Shown one piece after another: positions 10,740-19,821 of a stretch of DNA of 64,000 nucleotides. A program made the position numbers and the translations under genes. The stretch is from Tetrapyrgos nigripes (taxonomy: Eukaryota; Basidiomycota; Agaricomycetes; Agaricales; Campanellaceae), in assembly GCA_013368315.1 (NCBI GenBank), contig JAACJM010000027.1:579107-643106 (forward strand), in the 5' to 3' direction. The notes under the pieces were generated by a model. It had not been told where the DNA came from, searched no databases, and worked only from the letters and a program-made list of their open reading frames with translations. Positions within the stretch are counted from its first letter, which is position 1. The number at the start of each line of letters is the position of its first letter.

Positions 10740-11873
10740 CCTCCTTTGCTCGAAGCGATTTTCGACCGCTTCCCAGTTGCTCTCATCGAAACACACAGAA
10801 AGGATCTGACTGTAAGTGCAGACCCCAGCCGTTCTGGTACACCTGCTCCTGCCTCTGCAACGCCAGGCGCAAACGGGAATAGTGCGACACCAAACACGGC
10901 GGCTTCGGGATCTGTCTCTCCTGCATCCGCCAAGAAGTAGGAAACAAAAGTGTTGTCGGTCAACACAACCACCGTCACTGTTGAGGCGTCGTTTATGGCC
11001 GCAGTCGATGATCTCTTCGGTTTATTGACTGATGAAAAGAGGATTCCGATGTGGACTCACACGAATGCAAAGGTGTGGAGAAAATCTCTTCAGGGCCATC
11101 GTCATTCTTATGCTAAAATAATTTTGCACTCGGATATCAAGTCGGAAGCGAAGCCTGGCACGGAATACTCGCTTTTCAGCGGAGGAGTGACCGGCAAGTA
11201 CGTGTCTCTTGACCTGCCGACTAAAATCGTACAGACGTGGGCTTTGCAGAGTCCGATGTGGCCTTCAGGTAAACTTATTGTCTGATGTTCCTCCGACACT
11301 GCTTGAATTGATGTTTTGTCAGGCCACACTGGCAACCTCAACACTACATTTGATCAGTCCTCTGACTCGACCAAAGTGACCCTTAACCTTGAAGGAGTTC
11401 CGTTAGGGCAGCAGGATGAGATTAGACGTAACATAGAGGGATACTAGTGAGTGATTGCACTCATTCTTAGGTTCCAACTTCTCACATTCTTCCAGTATCC
11501 ATGGCTTAAAATCCATTGGGTATGTACAGCTCTTCCCGTCCCCACCTTCATATTCCTCAGTGTCTTCTTCGAGCAAAGTTGCAAAAAGAGCGTCCTCTAC
11601 ATCGAGAGAAGCTCCATCATCGACTTCAACATATGTCATAGTTGGCTTGATAATGTTTATGATCGTCGTCGCTGCATTTGCTATACCATACCTGTCTTCA
11701 GAAGCAATTAAAATTCCTTCAGCTATCGCTATGATCCCGTCCACTTTCCCTGGCGTTGCAAAACGTGGCCCCTTTGGCAAGTCCGATAGCGACTTTGACC
11801 AAACTCCTGCTTTATCTTGGTCTTTTTCTCCTCATCTTCATATATATCGTCTTGGACATCCCAATAACCACTC
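10740..11873 (+). pseudogene. Aha1-type Hsp90 co-chaperone, 5'-truncated, with membrane anchor
   Basis: Aha1 stimulates the ATPase of Hsp90. The end of the Aha1 N-terminal domain is visible at about 10740-10815 (LLEAIFDRFPVALIETHRKD, then LTVS). An Ala/Ser/Pro linker follows with an in-frame TAG at 10938-10940, then an AHSA1 (START-like) domain: TVEASFMAAVDDLFGLLTDE, TEYSLFSGGVTGKYVSL, IVQTWALQSPMWPS. Introns at 11269-11322 and 11447-11495 join it in phase to TGNLNTTFDQSS, DEIRRNIEGYY and IHGLKSIGYVQLF. After the domain comes a serine-rich linker and a clear hydrophobic segment, VIVGLIMFMIVVAAFAIPYL, not usual in Aha1. The first part of the N-domain is missing and the 3' end is unresolved, as the frame runs on into the next gene. 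Truncation and TAG argue for a pseudogene. Confidence 0.75.
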
Positions 11874-13237
11874 ATGGCTGAGAAAACCACGGCCCAGCTA
11901 CCACTTGAAGTTGAGAGCTACTATCTGCTCGCACCAGATAATCTTCAGCTACAACAAGTGCACATATACGTCAGACACGGTAGGGATTGCCATGAAGTTT
12001 CTAAACTCATCATTCATTTTGCGATGGTTTTCTAGGCGAAAAAACTCCGGTTGGTGTTAGACTAACAGGACAACCTGCAAATCTTCCTCAATACTGGTCA
12101 TTCTGCAAGACTGCGCGAAGATTATAAGCCTCGGTCACTGGAGACGAAGACAGAGATGATTTCATGCGTGCCCGAAAAGTCGTTGAGAGAGAGGATGGAC
12201 ATAGTGTTGAGGGTGACTGGTATGTGGTTTCTGTTCTATATCCATGGTCCCTAGTATGCTTAATGATAGTATCTTCTCCTTGTCCACCCTCTCCTTTTCT
12301 CGCTGATGATGTATACCATCTGATGAGCCAGTTTATTGGGAGAGCTGACTGACATGGGTAGAACGGTACGTCTTCATCATATTAGTACGAGACTATTCAC
12401 TGATATCCTTCTGCAGTCAAGCTTCGTGAACTTTACATGGACAAGTAAATACCATGCCCTTTCGTGCTCCTCATCTCATTGGCTCATACAGTGATATAGA
12501 CTTGAATTCTTGCCAGATTACCTACAAATATTTCCGGTGCGCTCTGTTTGTACCTGATCCAAGTAATGTCATTCTGACCTGTACACAGGACAACAAATAT
12601 TCCAAGAACAACCGAATCGCTGCAGCAAATAATCCACGGTCTCTATCCCACGTCGAAATGTCATACCGAAGCTGTACCTCCGCTTTTCATCAGGTATGCT
12701 GTTGCTGTTACTTTGTGCTCGGTCTCTGATTCAACAATACCTCGGAAACACGAAAGACGAAAATCTATCCAGAAACGCCTCGTGCAAGCGTTTGGAGATT
12801 TTGGAGATTTCGCTCATAGGATTTGCTCAGGGTGTGCGTTGGTCTGAATACCAGGTCTTCCTGCTCTAATTTCGTTTCCTTTGTTCAGCCGCAGCCTCCG
12901 CATACAACCACACCCTAGAACCTCTGGCCAAGAAATTGTTAAAGTACATTGGAGGAAATCCTATCCGCGTCGATGGAAACTGAGAGCGTCAGGTATTCTC
13001 TTTCTCCACATATGCTGTTCTGACCTCTCATCACTCGTCTAGATTCATGCAGCTAGCGCACATGGCATCAAAGTACCTCCCGAATTTGAGGAGAAAGTCG
13101 TCATAGACACTTTGGTGAGTGTCAACTTGTCCTTTGCTCTGGATGCATTGCTGATTCCTCTTTTTTCTCTTCCTTTTCCTCAGGAGAAAGCCGTCGTCAC
13201 TGAATGGTTTGCAGGGTGTGAGACCTTCCTCTGAAAT
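11874..13237 (+). pseudogene. Histidine acid phosphatase relic
   Basis: Starts at ATG 11874 with MAEKTTAQLPLEVESYYLL. The family signature spans an intron (11980-12035): VHIYVRHG joins EKTPVGVRLTG, the RHG catalytic motif that forms the phospho-histidine. Downstream exons in order read GDEDRDDFMRARKVVERE, LLGELTDMGRT, KLRELYMDK, NIPRTTESLQQIIHGLYPTS followed by KCHTEAVPP, AYNHTLEPLAKKLLKYIGGN, AAASAYN-type segments, SAHGIKVPPEFEEKVVIDTL and EKAVVTEWFAGC. Broken by TAA in the RHG exon near 12126, a frame change before KLRELYMDK (12419) and TGA near 12980. It resembles the lysophosphatidic/multiple-inositol acid phosphatase branch. The proton-donor HD motif region was not found. A decayed copy lying right behind the Aha1 fragment. 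Confidence 0.78.
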
Positions 13238-13565
13238 CTGTCTTGTTGGCCTCACCTCTTTCTTTCTCATTTACTCTAGCTTTGCTTTTCGTCTTGTTTC
13301 GTCCTGAGCCTACTTACATTTAGAGTAGAGTACATACTTGCTTTGATAGATACTTATTTATGAATTAGTGCCTGATGTCTGTATTAGCTGAGAAAACCAG
13401 GCAACTTTGACAGAGGACGGAATGGCAGCTAGAGAATATACACTCATAACTTGGAGAAAATTAGTATCAACTCCGAGGAATAGAACTGTACGATCTCGAT
13501 ATCAAATCAATTGAATTATTAAGCCAGTGCATGGATGGCACATGGCCGGCAGGATTGCCCTCACT
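13238..13565. other. No gene seen
   Basis: About 330 bases of AT-rich spacer downstream of the phosphatase relic. No open frame, repeat or terminal structure is evident. Confidence 0.5.
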
Positions 13566-13790
13566 CTTCTCAGTATAATCTCAGACTCTTCTCAATGAGA
13601 AGAGCGTGACTCTTCTCAATGAGAAGAGCGTGACTCTTCTCGATGAGAAGAGCATGACTCTTCTCGTTGAGTACAGGGTAGAGAAGATTTTGAGATGATT
13701 TCAATTCTTCTCAAACTCTTCTCAGTGATCTTTTATTGAGCGGATTTGAAATCTTCTCAGATTCTTCTCAGGCTCTTCTCATTGAAAAGA
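13566..13790. repeat. Palindromic CTCTTCTC...GAGAAGAG array
   Basis: Three tandem 24-base units at 13585-13608, 13609-13632 and 13633-13656 each contain the near-perfect inverted repeat CTCTTCTCAATGAGAAGAG. A degenerate fourth unit follows, and isolated CTTCTC or TTCTCA motifs continue to 13790. Every unit can fold into an 8-bp hairpin. The array begins where the KDZ transposase reading frame is cut off at its 3' end. Confidence 0.85.
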
Positions 13791-15141
13791 GCTACCTTTG
13801 CCCGCAGTGTGTGCCCGTAAATGAAACTTGGGGACCATGAACCTCACGCCAGTCTTGGTGAACTTGACCTTGAAATTCTTGTCGATTTTCGCCATACACT
13901 CCCAGAAGTTGACGCTCCATTGGCATGATATGTCGTATGAAATGACTAGGACCAGATAGTCCTCACCATCAATAGTGGACCAGAAGATGAAATCAATATT
14001 ACAATATCTAGAAAGATCATTGTCAGAGATGAAAATCACTAGTTTGATATCAGGAAAATACTCACCTTTCCCCTTTCTGCAAGTCTCCAATACCATTCTT
14101 CTGCCAGACGCGATGGCGTGCGCAACAAATTCCACCAACGCCGCTCACACGAAGGCCCTTCACGTTCCGCATATTTGCAAGAAACATTGCTTGAAAACCT
14201 GAACAAGAGCTCATCTACTACAACTGAGCACACATTCTCAACTGTTAATTCAAATTACTCACATCTGCGTCGGAGACATGCCCCTCAATATGTTTTCTAT
14301 ACGGTATGCTATTCACCAAATAGGCCCAGCCATCACCCAAAATAGGGCTCTTGTCCATGGAGGACACAACACAGTTGCGAAGCCGAAAGTTCGCATCAAT
14401 CGCCAAAAAGAGACTATATAGAAAGCTATACTGTATATGAAATGATCATCATTATTAGACTTTTGATATGCTTTGGATAAGGTGATCAAGAGACTTACGA
14501 CAATTCACCCTTTTCTTTCCAATCAGGTGGCAGATTCTTGTCTGGATGAGGACAGGCAGGACAATCCAATCCCAGCTCACCTGAGTCGTTCCTTCGATGC
14601 CACTAGCTGCATGTCCATGACCAGCTCTTTTGCATTGAAACATGGTCCTGAGGAAAGCAAGATAACAAGGCTGGCGCAAAATCAATCAAAAATGATGTCA
14701 TAAAATTTTAAAAACACTAGATAATTACATACCTTCGGCTTTACTCGTTGATGACTTTGTGTCATGATCTCGAGACAATGATAATAATCATAGGCCGGAA
14801 GCTTGCCTTGACAATTAAGGTGCTGAAACTGACAAAGGCATGAGAATGTAGTGGCGGTCTGAGGGTCCGCCGCTGTAGCCGGATACCATAGTGTACGCAA
14901 GAGTTGCGTTCGATGCGACAAATTGTCATCACATCCACAAAATTGAACAGAAACTTCATGGATGCCATTGGTATGGATTACAGTGTGAGCTTGATTGTCC
15001 CGAAGCGAAGTCGAAACAGTTGTCATCCACTTCAAGTTGTTGGGTTAGCCTTCGGTTATCATTGGACAGTGCAAAAGTGGTTGCAGTAGAAGCCTCTTCA
15101 GAATACCAACTGAATGCTTGAGAAGCTTTGCGTTTACCCAT
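13780..15141 (-). pseudogene. KDZ-family transposase relic
   Basis: Read on the minus strand, the segments come in the order expected for KDZ (Kyakuja-Dileera-Zisupton) DDE transposases of mushrooms. The CxC2-like N-terminal cysteine region is at about 15000-14720 (THTNGIHEVSVQFCGCDD, LLRTLWYPATAADPQTA, YDYYHCLEIMTQ). A zinc-binding segment CKRAGHGHAASGIEGT with CPACPHPDKNLP follows one frame over (14660-14510). Then YSLFLAIDANFRLRNCVVSS (about 14420), a GVGGICCARHRVWQKNGIGD segment (about 14140), SYDISCQWSVNFWE (13935) and VPKFHLRAH (13830). Frameshifts occur near 15000 and 14575, and the C-terminal part is missing beyond 13780, replaced by the palindromic array. An inactive, truncated copy. 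Confidence 0.85.
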
Positions 15142-15512
15142 ATTGTGAGTACAGGGGGTTTCCGACTAGAAAAATGAGCTACATACCTTCATCTGGCGTA
15201 TTTGTAGCTGCAAAGAATGCCGGTGGAACTTTGAGTGCAAAGAAAAAAAGCGGCCTTCCTCCATGCAGTTAAGTACAACGTGCATACTGATTGTCTGTAG
15301 ATAATCAGAAAGTAAAAATCGTCCAGAAAGGCGAAGTCTTGAGCGAGCTGCTGAAGGTGCGATGATCGCCAAAAGAGAGCAAGGTCGGTTACACACGTGA
15401 CAGTAACGATCACGCAAATGTGACTAACGCGTTGAGCGAGTGGCTGATTGAAGATCCAAGTATGTTTGAAGTATGTACATGTCAAAAAAATAATAATACA
15501 GATATCTATACT
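15142..15512. other. Spacer between KDZ relic and viroplasmin-domain gene
   Basis: Short open frames are present on the minus strand, but none with a recognised motif. It may include decayed N-terminal KDZ sequence. No terminal repeat found. Confidence 0.35.
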
Positions 15513-16770
15513 CTATGCATCCTCCATGTCTGACAAATCAATGGGAGGCCCAATGAAAGTCCGAGTAGCGGGAGGAAGGGAGGCGGCCACAACCCCTGGA
15601 AGTATCTGACTGACATCCAGATCCCTGGGAAACGTGTTCTGAAAGAGGAAAATAGAAAGAGGCTCACATTGTGAATCAGCGGAGCAAGGCACTTTCTGGG
15701 CTACCCATGGCAAAGGTGAACATGTGACCCATGTTATCCATCGCGATCTCGATATCATGGTCGCTTAGAGTGTGATCTCGAAAATTGATGACTGAACAAT
15801 CAGCACCGGAAGGGACAGGGTGGATAAATGGGTAACGGTGAGGCAGGACCCTATTGTAACAATCCCTGTACATCTCAAGGGCCTTTGAGAAACGGAGGGA
15901 TTGGAATCTTGCGCCTGATACCCTCTCCACAAACGGTTTGGCGATGGGCCTTGACTAGTAATTAGTTCAAGCATTGAATGAAAGACAGCATGAACTCACC
16001 AAGTTGGAAAAATTCCAATCCTACAACCCTCGAGGACAATGTAACATTTCTCGTATAGTGCCCTTGGCCAATAGGTAAGGATCTCGACTGGGGTTGGAAC
16101 ATGACTGTTCCACGCTGCATACACCTTCACCAGACCTTCAGGGAGCGGTTGTTGAATTTGAGCTACATACGGCGGAGGTGCATCCGCTCTGGTGTATGCA
16201 GCATGTGATGTTGACAGTGCTGACAATGTAGGTGTCAGTGGGTCAGTGGTTGGAGGATTGTCGGATGGTGATACTTGTCTGTATGCAAAAAAAATCAGAA
16301 AGAAAAATTTGCTAAGATAAAGAAACACACTTACTGAGTGGACCTAGTAGCGGGCAACTGCACAGGCACCTGGCTCTCTGGAACTTCACTCTCCAGTGAA
16401 CTCGCAGATGAGAGCATGGGTGACGGAGGAGGAGTTGCCTCTTCAGGCATCCAAATGTATCATTGAGCCGGTTCTGCAATAGTGGGATCAGAGGGAGGCG
16501 TACGGGTGGCAATGAAGGTGAATCCAGGCTCCACATCTTGTGGGACTTCATATAAGGTGGAGGGAGGTGCGTGTACTACCCTGGCACCCGCGCTTGTTCT
16601 ACTAGCCACAACGATAACTATGCGTCGTTCAGCACGACCATATCTCTTAGAAAGGGAGAGCACATACCTTCTCCAGGCTCTAAAAACACTACCCTAGCCC
16701 ATTGGAAATAGACTGGCTCGGAATTGGAGGCAGAGTGGGAATTTGACGAAGCAGAATGGGAATTCGACAT
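15513..16770 (-). pseudogene. Viroplasmin-domain (RNase H1 N-terminal type) protein
   Basis: Minus-strand gene with at least four exons: 16770-16668, 16617-16335, 16278-16000 and 15949 onward, all with GT-AG borders and matching phase. The start MSNSHSASSNSHSASNSEPV precedes a proline-rich low-complexity region. The recognised part is KCYIVLEGCRIGIFPTW joined across intron 15999-15950 to PIAKPFVERVSGARFQSLRF, the compact fold shared by caulimovirus viroplasmin and the N terminus of RNase H1, which binds RNA/DNA hybrids. Common in mushroom genomes near transposons. An in-frame TGA (16460-16462) lies between PTIAEPAQ and YIWMPEEATPP, so it is probably non-functional unless an undetected splice removes it. 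The last exon (to TAG at 15513) reads LPPATRTFIGPPIDLSDMED; its join is not settled. Confidence 0.6.
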
Positions 16771-17347
16771 GAAGGGCAAGAACCAGAAGCTGGGATGACA
16801 CAGCCACCTGCTTCGAATTGATTTGAAGCTGCTACATTTGTATTCAACTAGTAATAATAGCGGCGGACGAGGGTTGTTGATACAACAATGCACATTTAGA
16901 GTACAGACCCTTTAAGTTCCCTTCAATTCCAGCAATGGCAATGTCCTGGGTTGAGGCATTGTGTGGGACAAGTCAAGTTATGAAGTTGCACGCGAACTTT
17001 CATGTTCCACCTATGCTGGTCTGGCATAGTCTTACCACTTCAATTTTCATCAAACTTGCAGTATAGTTAGATATAGGCTCCCAAAGCTGACTTGTAGAAT
17101 ATTATAGTATTATGTAGCGAGAAAGATTCGCAGTGTATGAAATATTGACTGGTGAAGGCCTAACTTAGTAACAATCTCGAGTATTTCTCACTGGTCTTCG
17201 TGCCAAATGGTCATATTAGAATAAGTTAAACGTACTATCATTGACTTCAAATGCCCTAAAGACCACACTGGATAGTACTAGTTCTCCTGCGAAATATACA
17301 TAGTATACAACTCATTTCAAATTTCCTAAAGGCTAGACTAGATAGTG
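16771..17347. other. Intergenic stretch with a short duplication
   Basis: No gene recognised. At about 17256-17318 a decayed copy of the last 60 bases of the neighbouring dioxygenase gene is seen (CCTAAAGACCACACTGGATA versus CCTAAAGGCTAGACTAGATA at 17328), a small tandem duplication of that gene's 3' end. Confidence 0.55.
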
Positions 17348-19165
17348 CTATGGCTTCTCCAGAGGGACATACGTAGAATACAACTGCTCCATGCGGTCAG
17401 GAACACGTTGACGTGCATCCCGTTCCTTCTCCTTCCTTTCTTTAGCAGACATAGAGGCACGGGTCCTCATTCCATCTTCAACGTAGCGAAAAATAGCACC
17501 TGCAGTGTATTGCGTGAAAGAGTAGCTATATGAGGGTGTTAGAGTGATCACCGAGGCAGGTGAGAGGTAAATTGACTAACCGTTTTTCTCTGGGTGAGAT
17601 CATGGTGTTGGAATGCTGAAGGTAGGCAGATGGAATGAGGATGGTCGAGCCTGCGGGAAAGTCTATCACCAGCTTGAGGTCCCACAGTACTAGTTGTCCA
17701 CCTCGACGATGATCAAAGCTACCAAGGGCGGTGATGGCACACCACCCATAGCAATAGTTGAGGTAATCTTGATGAACGTAGGTGATGGTCTCGGGTCCGA
17801 GATTGAAGGTGGAGCATGCAAAGATGCTATTATCCCAGTTGAAGCAGAAGGAGGGGCCCTGATGCCTGCGAAGTTGTGACATGATGTCAGCATAATGGCT
17901 GTAAAGGTTGGGTGCCCATGCTGCTAAACCAGCAGACGCCCAGCCTGCCAACCGGTGGAGGGTCTTGAGAGATGCGAGTCGCTGGAAGATGGGGATGTTG
18001 CATTCCTCTTGCTTCATAGTTTGAGAGAACTGAGGGCATCGCAAACATAAGTTGATAGCCGAAATTAGGGATTTGATGGTTAACTCACTGTTTGACCTTG
18101 GCCCATGGACTTTCCATATGCTGCCGCAGCAAAATCTCCTCGTCGATGAGATTTTTGCTCAGCGTCCAAATGCAAATCCTCCCATGCTGCCTCAAACCCT
18201 TGGGCGAGTGCGTCTTGAGCAGCAGGCCAGTCAGCATCAGGCGGGTTCTCCAAGCATGCCCCAATGATGCGACCCTGCTTATCTACTAGAGGAGCAGAAT
18301 AGCTGTTAATCAATCGGTTAATACATAGGCCTCGATAAGCAGTAGAGGGCTGGCTCACCTGGCATCCCATTCAAAGTGATCAAACCCGAGGTCTAATACC
18401 TCCTGTAGCGTGTACGCTCCTTTGGAACCTTTGGACCCGTTAGAGCCTTCCTTGCTGACGTATCTGCTTGAGGAGCCAGCAATAGTCATGACGTCAATGT
18501 CCACACGACGAGGAACGGCCTCCTCCAAGATGCGCGAGCTGGTAGCTGGGCGGGCTTCGTAGGTGGTAGGATCCCGGACTTTAACACGTTTTCCCTGTCA
18601 ATTTTCATGGCTATGTTTCTTCGACTTCTTGTGTTTGCATCCTGCGGCGTCATGGGAGTTATGACAGGAGGAAGGAGCGTTGTGATGGGTAGGGGGTTTT
18701 TCCTGTGCACATTTTCCTTTCCGCTTCTTACCACAATGTGTGGGCTTTTTTGATGGGAGACGGGGTGAAGATTGCAGATTTGAGGGTGGTAGGGGATCTT
18801 GGACGGGAATAGGGTCACAGGATGGCGTAGAGGGGCATGTGGACGGAGGGGAGGGGGAGGGGGAGGACCAGGGGGAGGAAAGAGGTGACAACGACGCTGA
18901 GTCATTGGAATCCAGCACTGGAAGGCAATCGAGCACGTCATTGAGCTGATCCTCTCTCGCCTGAATGCGTAAGGCACATTTGATAGCTGAGTTGAGATCA
19001 AAGGAGACAGGTATCGCGATGATAGGCTGAATCCATTCGCCGAATGTCCAGCTGCTGCATGTCTAGAAAAAGAACCTGAATGAGGGTTACAGAGCCAAAT
19101 GGAGGTGAAAAATGGCGCACCGAACGTCTAACAACGGATGGGTCTGGGAGAATAAGAGGGGTCAT
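17348..19165 (-). CDS. TET/JBP-like 2-oxoglutarate/Fe(II) dioxygenase
   Basis: Minus-strand gene of five exons: 19165-19121, 19062-18359, 18302-18089, 18029-17581 and 17525-17348. All junctions are GT-AG and in phase. The N-terminal half carries CSSWTFGEWIQPIIAIPVSF, a Ser/Pro stretch and a Lys/His-rich segment KHKKSKKHSHEN. The C-terminal domain has LQEVLDLGFDHFEWDA, RRGDFAAAAYGKSMGQG, WDNSIFACSTFNLG, the metal-binding YVHQDYLN (HxD), GWCAITALGSFD, RRGGQLVLWDLKLVIDFPAG, the distal histidine in LQHSNT, and the oxoglutarate-binding arginine in KRYSFTQYTAGAIF. This matches the expanded mushroom TET/JBP family thought to oxidise 5-methylcytosine and known to travel with KDZ transposons. A single in-frame TGA (18600-18598) splits the lysine-rich region from QGKRVKVRDPTTYEA. 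All catalytic residues lie downstream of it, so it may be a young pseudogene, a shorter protein starting later, or a sequence error. Confidence 0.8.
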
Positions 19166-19510
19166 TAGTGAGAATGCGGGTTACTTATAGGGGATAAACT
19201 TGGCTCGGCAAGCGCTCAGCATGTGGAATTCCCAGGACCGAGTACTCCGAGTGAACAGCGAGCGAGCCAAGTTGAGGAAGGGAGATGAAGAACGACGTAC
19301 CTTCTTCTGGGGGCTCCTGGCTCATGGTGTCGATGCTGGTGCTGTTGTGGGCATTGGCAAAGAGGGTTAAAATGATGCCTTGAGGCTTGCTTCTATTTGG
19401 CTTCTATTAGAATTTCGACTGACGCGTGACTTACGCATGCATGTGACAGATAATAATATCTTGGTCCAAGAAAATTCGCGTATGTACAGGGTCATTAACT
19501 AAACTATCAC
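19166..19510. other. No gene seen
   Basis: Region upstream of the dioxygenase gene and of the tRNA-like gene; presumably promoter sequence for the former. No recognisable coding segment. An inverted pair, GAGCCAAGTT at 19265 against AACTTGGCTCG at 19198, spans about 75 bases. Confidence 0.4.
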
Positions 19511-19582
19511 TTCCTCTTAGCTCAGTGGTAGAGCACATGAATAATATCCATAAGGTCAGTCGTTCGAATCGACTAGGGGGAT
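19511..19582 (+). tRNA. tRNA-Ile(AAU)-like gene
   Basis: The sequence folds as a tRNA. The acceptor stem TTCCTCT pairs with AGGGGGA (two G-U pairs). The A box TAGCTCAGTGGTAGAGC supplies a normal D arm, and the T arm is AGTCG-TTCGAAT-CGACT with intact B box GTTCGAATC. The seven-base anticodon loop ATAATAT has T33 and anticodon AAT (isoleucine). The anticodon stem (CATGA against CCATA) has only three of five pairs, which suggests a decayed tRNA or a tRNA-derived promoter. No intron. It is followed directly by a strong hairpin and T-rich tract. Confidence 0.7.
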
Positions 19583-19583
19583 A

Positions 19584-19672
19584 GTCCTCCCAGCTAGTTT
19601 GGATGTCTGTATACGACATCCGAGCTACACAGGAGGACCTTTCTTTTGCGGTATGAAAGCTCTATTTTTTTT
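19584..19672 (+). other. Long hairpin and T tract behind the tRNA
   Basis: Beginning two bases after the tRNA, arms of about 24 bases at 19584-19607 and 19615-19638 pair around a 7-base loop: GTCCTCC with GGAGGAC and GGATGTC with GACATCC pair perfectly at the two ends, with mismatches in the middle. A run of T residues (about 19659-19672) follows, suitable as a polymerase III terminator. The unit could be a co-transcribed hairpin RNA or the body of a tRNA-derived SINE. Confidence 0.6.
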
Positions 19673-19821
19673 CTTTCTTTTTTGTTGTCGACGCTGCTTG
19701 CAATAGCGAGCAATGGACATTGCCTACATTGTTTGCCAAAAAACTTTGTAGTACATATGTAACCTTAACTACTTAAGACTTGATTTTACTGGCGTCACAT
19801 TTGTGACAAATCTGTGACAGT

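Noticed and set aside
13585..13656. CRISPR-like array
   Set aside because: Units are directly abutting with no spacers, only three are intact, and the context is a eukaryotic transposon relic.
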